Shown piece by piece: positions 5,616 to 13,676 of a stretch of DNA of 25,715 bases. This DNA is from Pseudomonadota bacterium (GTDB lineage: Bacteria > Pseudomonadota > Gammaproteobacteria > Pseudomonadales > Oleiphilaceae), in assembly GCA_023430625.1 (NCBI GenBank), contig JAEZAA010000193.1:1-25715 (forward strand). The letters run 5' to 3'. Numbering within the stretch: the first letter of the stretch is position 1; the number at the start of each line of letters is the position of its first letter. The notes beneath the pieces were generated by a model. That model saw nothing but the letters and a program-made list of their open reading frames with translations. It did not search any database and was not told where the DNA came from. A program made the translations under genes and the position numbers.

Positions 5616-8570
5616 ATGAGTGTTCAGCGCGTACTAACCCCCAACTATGAAGAAGGCGTCGACCGCAAGACCCTGACGGTGCTGCGGGAGCGCTTTCTCA
5701 AGGTCAGCCATGGCCGCCTCCAGCGTACCCGAGATGCCCTCGGCGCACGCCAGCAGGTGGTGCTCGACCTGTTGCCGTTGCTGTTCCAGGTCAACCACCC
5801 GCTGTTTCCCGGCTACGTGTCCCATCAGACGCCGGCCCGCTTTGCCGATTACCAACCGTCCAAGGCGGAGATCAGCGCCGCCCAGCGCTTTAGCCGCTCC
5901 TTCCGCTATCGAGAAGAACCCCGCGCCAGCTGTGACCTGCACAGCCTGTTCCTGATGGGGAGCAGCGGTACCGTGGCCCAGACCGAGGGCAGCGACATGG
6001 ACCTCTGGCTGTGCCACCGCGCCGATCTGGACCGCGAGCAGCTCCAGGCCCTGCGCCGCAAGTGCGAGTTGATCAGCCAATGGGCGGGGGAGCAGGGCCA
6101 GGAACTGCACGTGTTTCTGATCAACGAGCAGGAGTTTCGCAGCGGCCGCCATCAGGCCCGCACCGATGCCGAGGACTGCGGCAGCGCCCAGCACTATCTG
6201 CTGCTCGACGAGTTTTACCGCAGCAGCATCCTGCTGGTCGGCAATGGCCCGCTCTGGTGGCTGATCCCGGCTTACGTGGAGGCGGACTACGCCCATTACG
6301 CCCACCTGCTGCAGCACAAGCGCTTTATCCGCACCGGCCAGTACGCGGACCTGGGCGGCGTGGCGCGGATTCCGCCGGAGGAGTTCATCGGCGCCGGGCT
6401 CTGGCAGCTCTACAAGGGCATCGATTCGCCCTACAAGTCGGTGCTGAAACTGCTGCTGGCGGAAGTCTATGCCCAGGAACCGGCGCGTCCGAACCTGTGC
6501 CTGAGTTTCAAGCAGGCCGTGTACGAAGACCGCCTCGACCTGGACGAGCTCGACCCCTACGTCATGGCCTACCGGCGCCTGGAGCAGTATCTGCTCGAGC
6601 GGGGCGAGCAGGAGCGGCTGGAGCTGGTGCGGCGCTGCTTCTACCTCAAGACCGGCGAACGCCTGTCGCTGCCCGCTAGCCAGGACGGCAAACGCTGGCG
6701 CCGCCAGCTGATGGAGCGGCTCACCACCGAATGGGGCTGGGGCCGGGCCGAGCTCAAGCGCCTGGACGGCCGCCAGCGCTGGAAAATCCAGCAGGTACAG
6801 AACGAGCGCCGGGCCCTGGTCAATGAGCTGACCTACAGCTATCGCTTTCTGTCCCAATACGCGCGCACCCACATGGCACCCGCGGCCATCCGGGCCGATG
6901 ACGTCAACCTGCTGGGGCGCAAGCTGTATGCGGCCTTCCAGCGCAAGGCCGGCAAGATCGAATTCATCAATCCCGGCATCGCCCCGCAACTGGCGGAAGA
7001 TCAGCTGGCGTTTCACCACAAGAGCAGCCAGCAGATCGGCGACGGCAACGGCTGGCTGCTCTACCGCAACCTGCCAAGCCCCACGGACGCGGCCTTTCAT
7101 CCGGCGCTGAAACGCTCCAACAGCCTGATCGAACTGATCGCCTGGAGCTATTTCAACGGCTTGCTGGACGGCACCACCAGCCTGAGCCTGGTGGCCGGCA
7201 CCAGCCAGGCCACCCTGTACGAGCTGCAGGCGATCGTCGCCGACTTCCGCCAGATTCTGCCCCTGCCGCTGCCAGCGGTGCCCCAGACGGATTTCCGCCA
7301 GAACAGCTATCCCCGCCATTGCGCCCTGTTCGTCAATGTGGGCCTCGACCCCATGGCGGAGTTGACCCGCCAGGGGATTTACAAAGTCAGCAGCCGCACC
7401 GATGCCCTGGGCTACAGCTCCCAGCGCAGCAACCTGATCCAGACCCTGGAGCTGGTCACGCTCAACAGCTGGCAGGAACTGACCGTCAACCGCTTCGAAC
7501 ATGGCGACGCCCTGATCCAGTGCCTGAAAAGCCTGCTGGCGATGATCGCCGCCTCGCCCCGCAAGCCGCTGCCACGGATCTCGGTGCACTGCCATTGTCC
7601 GACCCGCGCGGCGGCCATCGCCGCCCGCGTGGAAGAATTGCTGCGAGACGTGATGCAGGCACTGATGCAGACGCCGGCCAAAGGCCCGGGCCCGGGTCGC
7701 TATGTGCTGGAGATCGACAGCCGATACTTCGTGCTGCAGTTCGTCGAAGGCGAGCCACGCTTTGCCAGCTTCGATTCCCTGGCCGAGCTGCTGCAGCATC
7801 TGCGCCGCCCGCAACGCCACTACAGCCCGATTCTGCTGGACCGCCACGCGCTGGCGGACTCCCCGCTCGCGGCGATCTGCGCCCAGGCCCAGCCCGGCAA
7901 GATCCAGGTGTTTTTCCAGCGCCGGCCTGCCCCGCCCGCCACCGAGGACGACGCGCCGGCGGCCAGCGTCGATCTCTATGTGATCGACGAGCAGGGCTCG
8001 CTCATCACCCAGAGCATGCCCTTCTATGACCAGCAGACCCTGCTGACGCCCCTGCACCGCTTTCTCCAGGCCGTGCAGGAGCGCCACCAGATGCACCAAA
8101 ATCTGGACGACAGCGCGGGGCTTGCGCCGGAAATCCTGTTCTTCGAGCTGGTGGATTCGCCCCAGAGCCCGCGCCCGACCCTGGTCAGCCGCCGCCTCCC
8201 CAACGAGGCCGCCAGCGGCCGTTACCTGGAGGTCCAGGCCATCGGCAACCAGAACCACCAGGGCCGGATGCAGTTCGATATCTTCTGCGACCACCAGGAG
8301 TTCTCCGCCCTGGAATACGGCGAGCAGCTGATTCCGGCGGTGGCCCATTACATCGTCTCGCGCCGCGCCGGGCGCGAGCTCTATCCCTGCTATATCACCG
8401 ACCTGGGACTGCCCCAGGATCTGGACCAGCAGCCCACGCGCAGCCATCGGCAAACCGTGCAGTACCTGCAATACAAATGGGAGCTGGAAGATCGGCTCAA
8501 TGCCGCCCAGCGCGCCTTCCGTCAGCCGCCGGCGCCCCCTGCGCCTGCCAATCCCCCACCCGCCGAGTGA
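5616..8570 (+). CDS. cyaA: Class I adenylate cyclase
   Basis: Cytoplasmic enzyme making cAMP from ATP for CRP/Vfr-type regulators. The product is 984 residues from the ATG at 5616, slightly longer than the E. coli protein (848) and similar to pseudomonad CyaA. The N-terminus NYEEGVDRKTLTVLRERFL and the segment LLPLLFQVNHPLFPGYVS are family-typical. The nucleotidyltransferase signature GSSGTVAQTEGSDMD (residues 115-129) carries the metal-binding Asp pair D127 and D129. The long C-terminal half is the regulatory region of class I enzymes. No Shine-Dalgarno is visible before this ATG. A GTG at 5565 is in frame but also lacks one and would add 17 unconserved residues. The last 15 residues are Pro/Ala-rich. 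It is followed 109 bp later by lptM, with no room for cyaY between them. Confidence 0.96.
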   Translation: MSVQRVLTPNYEEGVDRKTLTVLRERFLKVSHGRLQRTRDALGARQQVVLDLLPLLFQVNHPLFPGYVSHQTPARFADYQPSKAEISAAQRFSRSFRYREEPRASCDLHSLFLMGSSGTVAQTEGSDMDLWLCHRADLDREQLQALRRKCELISQWAGEQGQELHVFLINEQEFRSGRHQARTDAEDCGSAQHYLLLDEFYRSSILLVGNGPLWWLIPAYVEADYAHYAHLLQHKRFIRTGQYADLGGVARIPPEEFIGAGLWQLYKGIDSPYKSVLKLLLAEVYAQEPARPNLCLSFKQAVYEDRLDLDELDPYVMAYRRLEQYLLERGEQERLELVRRCFYLKTGERLSLPASQDGKRWRRQLMERLTTEWGWGRAELKRLDGRQRWKIQQVQNERRALVNELTYSYRFLSQYARTHMAPAAIRADDVNLLGRKLYAAFQRKAGKIEFINPGIAPQLAEDQLAFHHKSSQQIGDGNGWLLYRNLPSPTDAAFHPALKRSNSLIELIAWSYFNGLLDGTTSLSLVAGTSQATLYELQAIVADFRQILPLPLPAVPQTDFRQNSYPRHCALFVNVGLDPMAELTRQGIYKVSSRTDALGYSSQRSNLIQTLELVTLNSWQELTVNRFEHGDALIQCLKSLLAMIAASPRKPLPRISVHCHCPTRAAAIAARVEELLRDVMQALMQTPAKGPGPGRYVLEIDSRYFVLQFVEGEPRFASFDSLAELLQHLRRPQRHYSPILLDRHALADSPLAAICAQAQPGKIQVFFQRRPAPPATEDDAPAASVDLYVIDEQGSLITQSMPFYDQQTLLTPLHRFLQAVQERHQMHQNLDDSAGLAPEILFFELVDSPQSPRPTLVSRRLPNEAASGRYLEVQAIGNQNHQGRMQFDIFCDHQEFSALEYGEQLIPAVAHYIVSRRAGRELYPCYITDLGLPQDLDQQPTRSHRQTVQYLQYKWELEDRLNAAQRAFRQPPAPPAPANPPPAE

Positions 8571-8616
8571 CGCGATTCACACCGGGGCGATGATCTCCGC
8601 GCAAGCCGCGCCCTGG

Positions 8617-8646
8617 TTAGTTTTTCGCACAGGGTCGGGTTATACT
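8617..8646 (+). promoter_or_regulatory. Candidate promoter for lptM-lysA-dapF
   Basis: TATACT at 8641-8646 lies 33 bp upstream of the lptM ATG and matches the -10 consensus at five of six positions. The best -35 at 18-bp spacing is TTAGTT (8617-8622), which is weak. It sits in the 109-bp gap after cyaA, the only sizeable gap before the tightly packed downstream genes. Confidence 0.35.
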
Positions 8647-8679
8647 GCCGGGACATTTTTTGACGCCGGAACCACCGCC

Positions 8680-8856
8680 ATGGAACAGTCTCCTACCGCC
8701 CCGGGAACGCTACGGGTCGCGCTCGTCGCCCTGGCCCTGACCGTCCTCGCGGGCTGTGGCCAGAAAGGCGATCTGGTGCTGCCATCCGCACCCTCCGACA
8801 CGGCCCCCACGGCAGAACAGGCCGAGCCGGCTGCAGCTGAGACCACCACACCCTGA
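8680..8856 (+). CDS. lptM: LPS translocon maturation lipoprotein LptM (YifL family)
   Basis: Small outer-membrane lipoprotein. In E. coli LptM (formerly YifL) associates with LptD/LptE and helps the LPS translocon mature. The product is 58 residues. A short N-terminal stretch is followed by a hydrophobic segment (VALVALALTVLAG) and a lipobox with the acylated cysteine at C26, then the conserved CGQKGDLVLP immediately after it, which is the family signature. The remainder is Ala/Pro/Thr-rich and probably disordered. The ATG at 8680 was chosen because it gives a normal signal peptide; the longer open frame runs back into cyaA. It lies directly upstream of lysA, the standard arrangement (lppL-lysA-dapF) in pseudomonads. 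Confidence 0.88.
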   Translation: MEQSPTAPGTLRVALVALALTVLAGCGQKGDLVLPSAPSDTAPTAEQAEPAAAETTTP

Positions 8857-8915
8857 GCCCCGCCAGGCCCGGTTCCGCGTAACCCTTGATCGTCCGCCAT
8901 TGTGAGCACGCCCGA

Positions 8916-10166
8916 ATGGATCACTTCGAATACCGCAACCAAGAACTCCACGCCGAGAATGTCCCGGTCAGCCAGATTGCCGCCCAGTACGGCACACCCT
9001 GCTACATCTACTCGCGCGCCGCGCTGGAAAGCCATTTCCGGGCCTATGACGACGCCCTGACCGGCTTCCCCCATCTGGTCTGCTTTGCGGTCAAGGCCAA
9101 TTCCAACCTGGCGGTGCTCAATGTGCTGGCCCGCCTCGGCGCCGGTTTCGACATCGTCTCCGGCGGTGAACTGGAGCGGGTTCTGGCGGCGGGCGGCGAT
9201 CCCGCCAAAGTGGTGTTCTCCGGCCTTGGCAAGCAGGCGGACGAAATCCGCCGGGCGCTGGAGGTGGGCATCCACTGCTTCAACGTGGAATCCGAGGCGG
9301 AGCTTGAGCGCATCGACCAGGTGGCTGGCGAAGTCGGCAAGAAGGCGGCGATTTCCCTGCGGGTCAATCCCGACGTGGACGCCCAGACCCACCCCTATAT
9401 CTCCACCGGGCTCAAGGAAAACAAATTCGGGATCGCCATCGAGCGGGCGCCCGAGGTCTATCGCCGCGCACGCGGCCTGGCGAACCTGGAAATCGTTGGC
9501 GTGGACTGCCACATCGGCTCCCAGCTCACCAGCCTTTCTCCCTTCTTGGATGCCCTGGAGCGGGTCCTGGCACTGGTCGATCAACTGAAAGCCGACGGCA
9601 TCGAGATTCGCCACCTGGACCTGGGCGGCGGCCTGGGGGTCACCTACCGCGACGAGCAGCCACCCCATCCCAATGCCTATGCCGAAGCGGTGTTGCAGCG
9701 CCTGCAGGGCCGCGACCTGACGTTGGTGCTGGAACCGGGCCGCTCCATTGCCGCCAACGCCGGCATTCTGGTGACCCGGGTCGAATTCCTGAAAGAAAAC
9801 GGCCACAAGCACTTCGCCATCATCGACGCCGCCATGAACGACCTGATCCGGCCCTCCCTGTACGGCGCCTGGATGAACATCGTGCCGGTGCAGCCCCATC
9901 AGGACGGCCTGACCGCCCTTTATGACCTGGTGGGTGCCGTGTGCGAGACCGGCGATTTCCTGGGCAAGGAGCGCGACCTGAACCTGAAGCCGGACGACCT
10001 GCTGGCGGTGCGTTCCGCCGGGGCCTATGGCTTTGTGATGAGCTCCAACTACAACACCCGGCCGCGGGCCGCGGAAGTCATGGTGGATGGCGACAATGTC
10101 CATCTGGTCCGCGCGCGGGAGACCGTGGCGGAACTCTTTGCCCACGAACGCCTGCTGCCAGGCTAA
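8916..10166 (+). CDS. lysA: Diaminopimelate decarboxylase
   Basis: PLP enzyme that decarboxylates meso-diaminopimelate to L-lysine, the last step of lysine synthesis. The product is 416 residues, the usual length. The start at 8916 gives MDHFEYRNQELHAENV, matching the family N-terminus; an upstream TTG would add ten unconserved residues. The PLP lysine is K60 in CFAVKANSNLAVL. Other active-site segments are GAGFDIVSGGEL, HIGSQL, LDLGGGLGV, LEPGRSIAANAG, CETGDFLG and the C-terminal AGAYGFVMSSNYN. The Shine-Dalgarno is weak. It is followed by dapF after 9 nt, so the two DAP-using enzymes are probably co-transcribed. Confidence 0.97.
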   Translation: MDHFEYRNQELHAENVPVSQIAAQYGTPCYIYSRAALESHFRAYDDALTGFPHLVCFAVKANSNLAVLNVLARLGAGFDIVSGGELERVLAAGGDPAKVVFSGLGKQADEIRRALEVGIHCFNVESEAELERIDQVAGEVGKKAAISLRVNPDVDAQTHPYISTGLKENKFGIAIERAPEVYRRARGLANLEIVGVDCHIGSQLTSLSPFLDALERVLALVDQLKADGIEIRHLDLGGGLGVTYRDEQPPHPNAYAEAVLQRLQGRDLTLVLEPGRSIAANAGILVTRVEFLKENGHKHFAIIDAAMNDLIRPSLYGAWMNIVPVQPHQDGLTALYDLVGAVCETGDFLGKERDLNLKPDDLLAVRSAGAYGFVMSSNYNTRPRAAEVMVDGDNVHLVRARETVAELFAHERLLPG

Positions 10167-10175
10167 GGGATCCGG

Positions 10176-11006
10176 ATGTATATCAAGTTCACCAAGATGC
10201 ACGGCCTGGGCAACGATTTCATGGTGCTGGACCTGATCAGCCAGCACGCCCACCTGCGCCCGGAACAGATCAAGCGCTTGGCCGACCGCAACTTCGGCGT
10301 CGGCTTCGATCAATTGCTGGTGGTCGAGCCGCCCAGCCGCCCCGACGTGGACTTTCGCTATCGCATCTTCAACGCCGACGGCAGCGAAGTGGAACAGTGC
10401 GGCAATGGCGCGCGCTGCTTCGCCCGGTTTGTGCGGGATAACCGGATGACGGCCAAGCAGCTGATCCGGGTGGAAACCATGAAAGGCATCATCGAGCTGA
10501 GCGTGGAAAAGGACGGCCAGGTCACGGTGGACATGGGTGCGCCCATTCTGGAGCCGGCCGACATTCCTTTTCAGGCAGAAGCGCGGGCAACGGTCTATCC
10601 TATTGAGGTCGACGGCCGGACCTACGAACTCAGCGCCGTCTCCATGGGCAATCCCCACGGCGTACTGCTGGTCAATGATGTCAACCGGGCACCGGTGACA
10701 AGCCTGGGCCCCAAGCTGGAATCTCATCCGCGCTTCCCGGCCCGTGCCAATATCGGCTTTCTGCAGATCGTCAACCGTCAGCTGGTCAAGCTCCGGGTGT
10801 TCGAACGCGGCGTGGGCGAAACCCTGGCCTGCGGCACCGGCGCCTGCGCGGCGGTGGTGGCAGGGCGCTTGCAGGGTTTGCTCGACGAGCAGGTGGAAGT
10901 CCGCCTGCCGGGAGGCTCGTTGCGGATTCGCTGGGCCGGTGAAGGTCAATCGGTGATGATGACCGGACCGGCCACGCGGGTTTTTGAAGGTGAGGTCCGT
11001 CTCTAG
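10176..11006 (+). CDS. dapF: Diaminopimelate epimerase
   Basis: Cofactor-independent epimerase converting LL- to meso-diaminopimelate, the substrate of LysA and a peptidoglycan precursor. The product is 276 residues, standard length. The two catalytic cysteines are visible: C75 in FNADGSEVEQCGNGARCF and C219 in ETLACGTGACAAVV. The N-terminal FTKMHGLGNDF is the family signature. AAGGGA lies 7 nt before the ATG, only 9 nt after the lysA stop. An 85-bp gap to the DUF484 gene holds no feature I recognise. Confidence 0.97.
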   Translation: MYIKFTKMHGLGNDFMVLDLISQHAHLRPEQIKRLADRNFGVGFDQLLVVEPPSRPDVDFRYRIFNADGSEVEQCGNGARCFARFVRDNRMTAKQLIRVETMKGIIELSVEKDGQVTVDMGAPILEPADIPFQAEARATVYPIEVDGRTYELSAVSMGNPHGVLLVNDVNRAPVTSLGPKLESHPRFPARANIGFLQIVNRQLVKLRVFERGVGETLACGTGACAAVVAGRLQGLLDEQVEVRLPGGSLRIRWAGEGQSVMMTGPATRVFEGEVRL

Positions 11007-11091
11007 CCGAAGCGATGCTGCGCGTTGCCAGCGCTGCGCTGCCTGTCGCCAACGAACTGAACCAAGAAACGAATCCTAGGAGCCGGGCGCC

Positions 11092-11838
11092 ATGACCGAC
11101 CAGCCAAGCCAAACCCAGACGACCGACGAACCCAGCGCGGAGGCCGTCGCCCGTTACCTGCAGGCGCATCCCGAATTCTTCGTCGAGCACGAGGCGTTGC
11201 TCGACCAGCTCAAGCTGCCCCATCGCAGCGGTGCCGCCGTCTCCCTGGTGGCGCGCCAGGTCAGCCTGTTCCGGGAACAGCGCGACGAATTCAAGCGCCA
11301 GCTGACGGACCTGATCGAAACCGCCCGCGAGAACGACCGCTTCTTCGAGAAAAGCAAACGCCTGCTGATGAACCTGCTCGAGGCCCAGAGCCTGGACGAC
11401 GTGGTGATCGTGCTGCAGGACAGCTTCCGCAACGACTTCCGGGTAGAGTTCTGCAGCCTGGTGCTGTTCGGCGAGCCCGAGCGTTTCCCGGTCAGCAGCC
11501 TGCACCTCATCCCCGAGGATCTGGCCCGCGAGCAATTGGGCACCCTGCTGGAAACCCGGCGGGCCATCTGCGGCCGCTTTCAGGCGGAGCAGCTGGCGCT
11601 GCTATTCCCGACCCATCATGCCAAGATCGGCTCGGCGGCGGTAATTCCCCTGCGTTATGGCGATCTGCTGGGCATGCTCAGCATCGGCAGCGACGACATC
11701 GATTATTTCGACAGCAGCATGGGCTCGCTGTTTCTGTCCTACATCAGCGAATCGCTCAGCCGCCTGCTGCCGCCCCTGCTGGCCCAGGAGCAGCGCAACG
11801 AGGCACAGGCGCCCGTTGCCGGCGCCGTGAAACTCTGA
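11092..11838 (+). CDS. DUF484 family protein (GAF-like)
   Basis: Cytoplasmic protein of 248 residues in the DUF484 (YigA-type) family, which has a GAF-like fold and no established biochemical role. Residues 15-60 (VARYLQAHPEFFVEHEALL) are the characteristic N-terminal motif. Residues about 60-100 are a charged helix (REQRDEFKRQLTDLIETA) likely to form a coiled coil, and the rest is the GAF-like part ending with SYISESLSRLLPPLL. AGGAG lies about 10 nt before the ATG. It sits 10 nt upstream of xerC, as in E. coli and Pseudomonas. This conserved position suggests co-expression but does not show a functional link. Confidence 0.9.
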   Translation: MTDQPSQTQTTDEPSAEAVARYLQAHPEFFVEHEALLDQLKLPHRSGAAVSLVARQVSLFREQRDEFKRQLTDLIETARENDRFFEKSKRLLMNLLEAQSLDDVVIVLQDSFRNDFRVEFCSLVLFGEPERFPVSSLHLIPEDLAREQLGTLLETRRAICGRFQAEQLALLFPTHHAKIGSAAVIPLRYGDLLGMLSIGSDDIDYFDSSMGSLFLSYISESLSRLLPPLLAQEQRNEAQAPVAGAVKL

Positions 11839-11848
11839 GTTTTGTGCC

Positions 11849-12763
11849 ATGCAGGAGCAACTCGACGCCTACGCCCGCTACCTGCATGCGCAACGCCAGT
11901 ATTCGCCGCTGACCAGCGAAAACTACCTGCGCGACCTGAACCGGCTGCGCGCCTACTGCGACGAGCAGCAGATCCCCTACTGGATCCGGCTGACCCCGCA
12001 GGACGTGCGCCACTTCGCCGCCGTCCTGCACCGCAAGGGCCTGGGCGGGCGTAGCGTGCAGCGGGTGCTGTCCAGCGTCCGCGGCTTCTACCATTACCTG
12101 ATTCGCGAAGGGCTGGCCAAGGACAACCCGGCGCTCGGCATCAGCGCGCCCAAGTCCGGCAAGCGTCTGCCCAAGGTGCTCGATGCCGATCAGATGAAAC
12201 AGATGCTCGATCACCAGGAGGACGATTGGTACGCCATTCGCGACCGCGCCATGGCCGAGCTTTTCTATGCCTCGGGCCTGCGTCTGGCGGAACTGGTGGG
12301 GCTCAATCTGGACAGCCTTGACCTGCCGGCGGAGCAGCTGCGCGCCACCGGTAAAGGCCGCAAGGAGCGCCAGCTCCCCATCGGCCGCCATGCAATGAGC
12401 GCCATCCAGGCCTGGCTAGAGGTTCGTGGCCAGGCCGCCGCAGCCGGTGAGACCGCGCTGTTCGTCAGCAGCCGGGGCACCCGCATTACACCGCGCAGCG
12501 TGCAGCTTCGCCTCAAGCAGCTGGCCCTGGCCGCGGGCCAGACCGACCATCTGCATCCGCACATGCTGCGCCATTCCTTCGCCAGTCACCTGCTGGAATC
12601 AAGCGGCGACCTGCGCGCGGTGCAAGAACTGCTGGGGCACGCCAACATCAGCACCACCCAGGTGTACACTCATCTGAATTTCCAGCACCTGGCCGAGGTC
12701 TATGACAAGGCCCACCCCCGGGCGCGCAAGCGTTCCAGCGGCTCCGACGAGCCGACGGAATAA
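11849..12763 (+). CDS. xerC: Tyrosine recombinase XerC
   Basis: Site-specific recombinase that acts with XerD and FtsK at dif to resolve chromosome dimers. The product is 304 residues. The N-terminal SAM-like core-binding domain (about 1-90) is followed by the catalytic domain with all expected residues: R145 (ASGLRLAEL), K169 (TGKGRKER), H238 and R241 (HMLRHSF), H264 (LLGHANIS) and the nucleophile Y273 (TTQVYTHL). The position after dapF and DUF484 identifies it as XerC rather than XerD or a phage integrase, and nothing nearby suggests a mobile element. No strong Shine-Dalgarno is seen, so translation may be coupled to the gene 10 nt upstream. The Ser/Arg/Glu-rich C-terminal tail is not conserved. 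Confidence 0.95.
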   Translation: MQEQLDAYARYLHAQRQYSPLTSENYLRDLNRLRAYCDEQQIPYWIRLTPQDVRHFAAVLHRKGLGGRSVQRVLSSVRGFYHYLIREGLAKDNPALGISAPKSGKRLPKVLDADQMKQMLDHQEDDWYAIRDRAMAELFYASGLRLAELVGLNLDSLDLPAEQLRATGKGRKERQLPIGRHAMSAIQAWLEVRGQAAAAGETALFVSSRGTRITPRSVQLRLKQLALAAGQTDHLHPHMLRHSFASHLLESSGDLRAVQELLGHANISTTQVYTHLNFQHLAEVYDKAHPRARKRSSGSDEPTE

Positions 12764-12802
12764 CCCCCGAGCCTGCAGAACAACCAGCAAGAGGAGCACG
12801 CC

Positions 12803-13516
12803 GTGACGGTTCGCCTGATCACCTTCGACCTCGACGACACCCTCTGGGAGTCGCGCCCGGTCCTGCTCAAGGCGGAACTGGCCATGCTGGAGTGGCTCGC
12901 CGAGCATTATCCGCGCCTGTCCCAGCAGTTCAGCCCCGAGCAGTTACGCACGCTCAAGAACCAGGTGGCCCAGGCGCAGCCCCATCTTCAACATCGGGTG
13001 AGCCAGTTGCGCCAGGAATCCCTGCGTCAGGCGCTCAATCTGGCGGGCTACGGCGAGTCCGAGGCGGCCGAAGGCGCGGTGGCGGCCTTCCGAGTCTTTC
13101 ATCAGGCCCGCCAGCAAGTCACCCTGTTCGACTCGGTCATCCCCACCCTGGCGGATCTGCATACCCGCTATTGCCTGGGCGCGCTCACTAACGGTAATGC
13201 CGATGCCAATCAGATCGGGCTGATGAGCTATTTCGATTTTGCCCTCTGCGCCGAGGATCTGGGCGCCAGCAAACCAGCGCCCGATCTGTTTCAGGCCGCC
13301 CTGCGGCGGACCGGCTGCGATGCCCGGGAAGCCGTGCACGTGGGCGACCATCCCCTGGACGACATGGAAGGCGCCCTCGCCTGCGGCTTTCGCACGGTCT
13401 GGGCCAACTTCCGCCAGCAACCCTGGACCGCGAACTGGCGCCCGGACGCGGAGATCCACCACTGGCGCGAGTTGCTCGACGTCATTGCCAAATTCGACCG
13501 GTCGCAGCCGGCCTGA
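12803..13516 (+). CDS. yigB: HAD-superfamily phosphatase, YigB-like
   Basis: Haloacid-dehalogenase-type hydrolase of 237 residues. YigB of E. coli dephosphorylates FMN and the riboflavin precursor 5-amino-6-(5-phosphoribitylamino)uracil; the same activity is inferred here from synteny after xerC. HAD motifs are in order: DLDDT (nucleophile D9, general acid D11), LTNGN near residue 130 (motif II), GASKPAPDLF (motif III lysine) and HVGDHPLDDMEGA (motif IV). The cap domain is the helical stretch of about residues 15-100. It starts with GTG, supported by a strong AAGAGGAG 6 nt upstream. It is the last gene of the run that begins at lptM; no clear terminator follows. Confidence 0.88.
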   Translation: MTVRLITFDLDDTLWESRPVLLKAELAMLEWLAEHYPRLSQQFSPEQLRTLKNQVAQAQPHLQHRVSQLRQESLRQALNLAGYGESEAAEGAVAAFRVFHQARQQVTLFDSVIPTLADLHTRYCLGALTNGNADANQIGLMSYFDFALCAEDLGASKPAPDLFQAALRRTGCDAREAVHVGDHPLDDMEGALACGFRTVWANFRQQPWTANWRPDAEIHHWRELLDVIAKFDRSQPA

Positions 13517-13584
13517 TTCACCTCTTTTCCGCTTTTTCCTTCCTGTTGTCAGGCTTGCGCCCGGCGCTGCCCCGTAAGTACGTC

Positions 13585-13590
13585 TATACT
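13585..13590 (+). promoter_or_regulatory. Possible -10 element for the diguanylate cyclase gene
   Basis: TATACT lies 86 bp before the start codon in the 160-bp gap after the HAD gene. No convincing -35 is present at 16-18 bp, so this is only a weak candidate. The same hexamer occurs upstream of crtE, cyaA and lptM. Confidence 0.25.
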
Positions 13591-13676
13591 TAATCGGCCC
13601 TGCCTCGGACAGAGGCAACCCAGGTCGACATCCCGCTGTTTGTTTGCACCCTTTGTGAAGGCGTCAACGAGGTCCC

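Noticed and set aside
5634..8471. A 945-codon open frame on the minus strand opposite cyaA
   Set aside because: It mirrors the well-supported cyaA frame in GC-rich DNA, has low-complexity Gln/Leu/Ala/Val-rich sequence and no recognisable motif.
8640..10949. A 769-codon open frame on the minus strand opposite lptM, lysA and dapF
   Set aside because: It spans three conserved plus-strand genes and their gaps; its sequence is His/Gln/Val-rich shadow without domain features.
11849..12763. Tyrosine recombinase considered as a phage or island integrase
   Set aside because: Its place after dapF and DUF484 and its XerC-like length show the housekeeping recombinase; no attachment-site repeats or phage genes are near.
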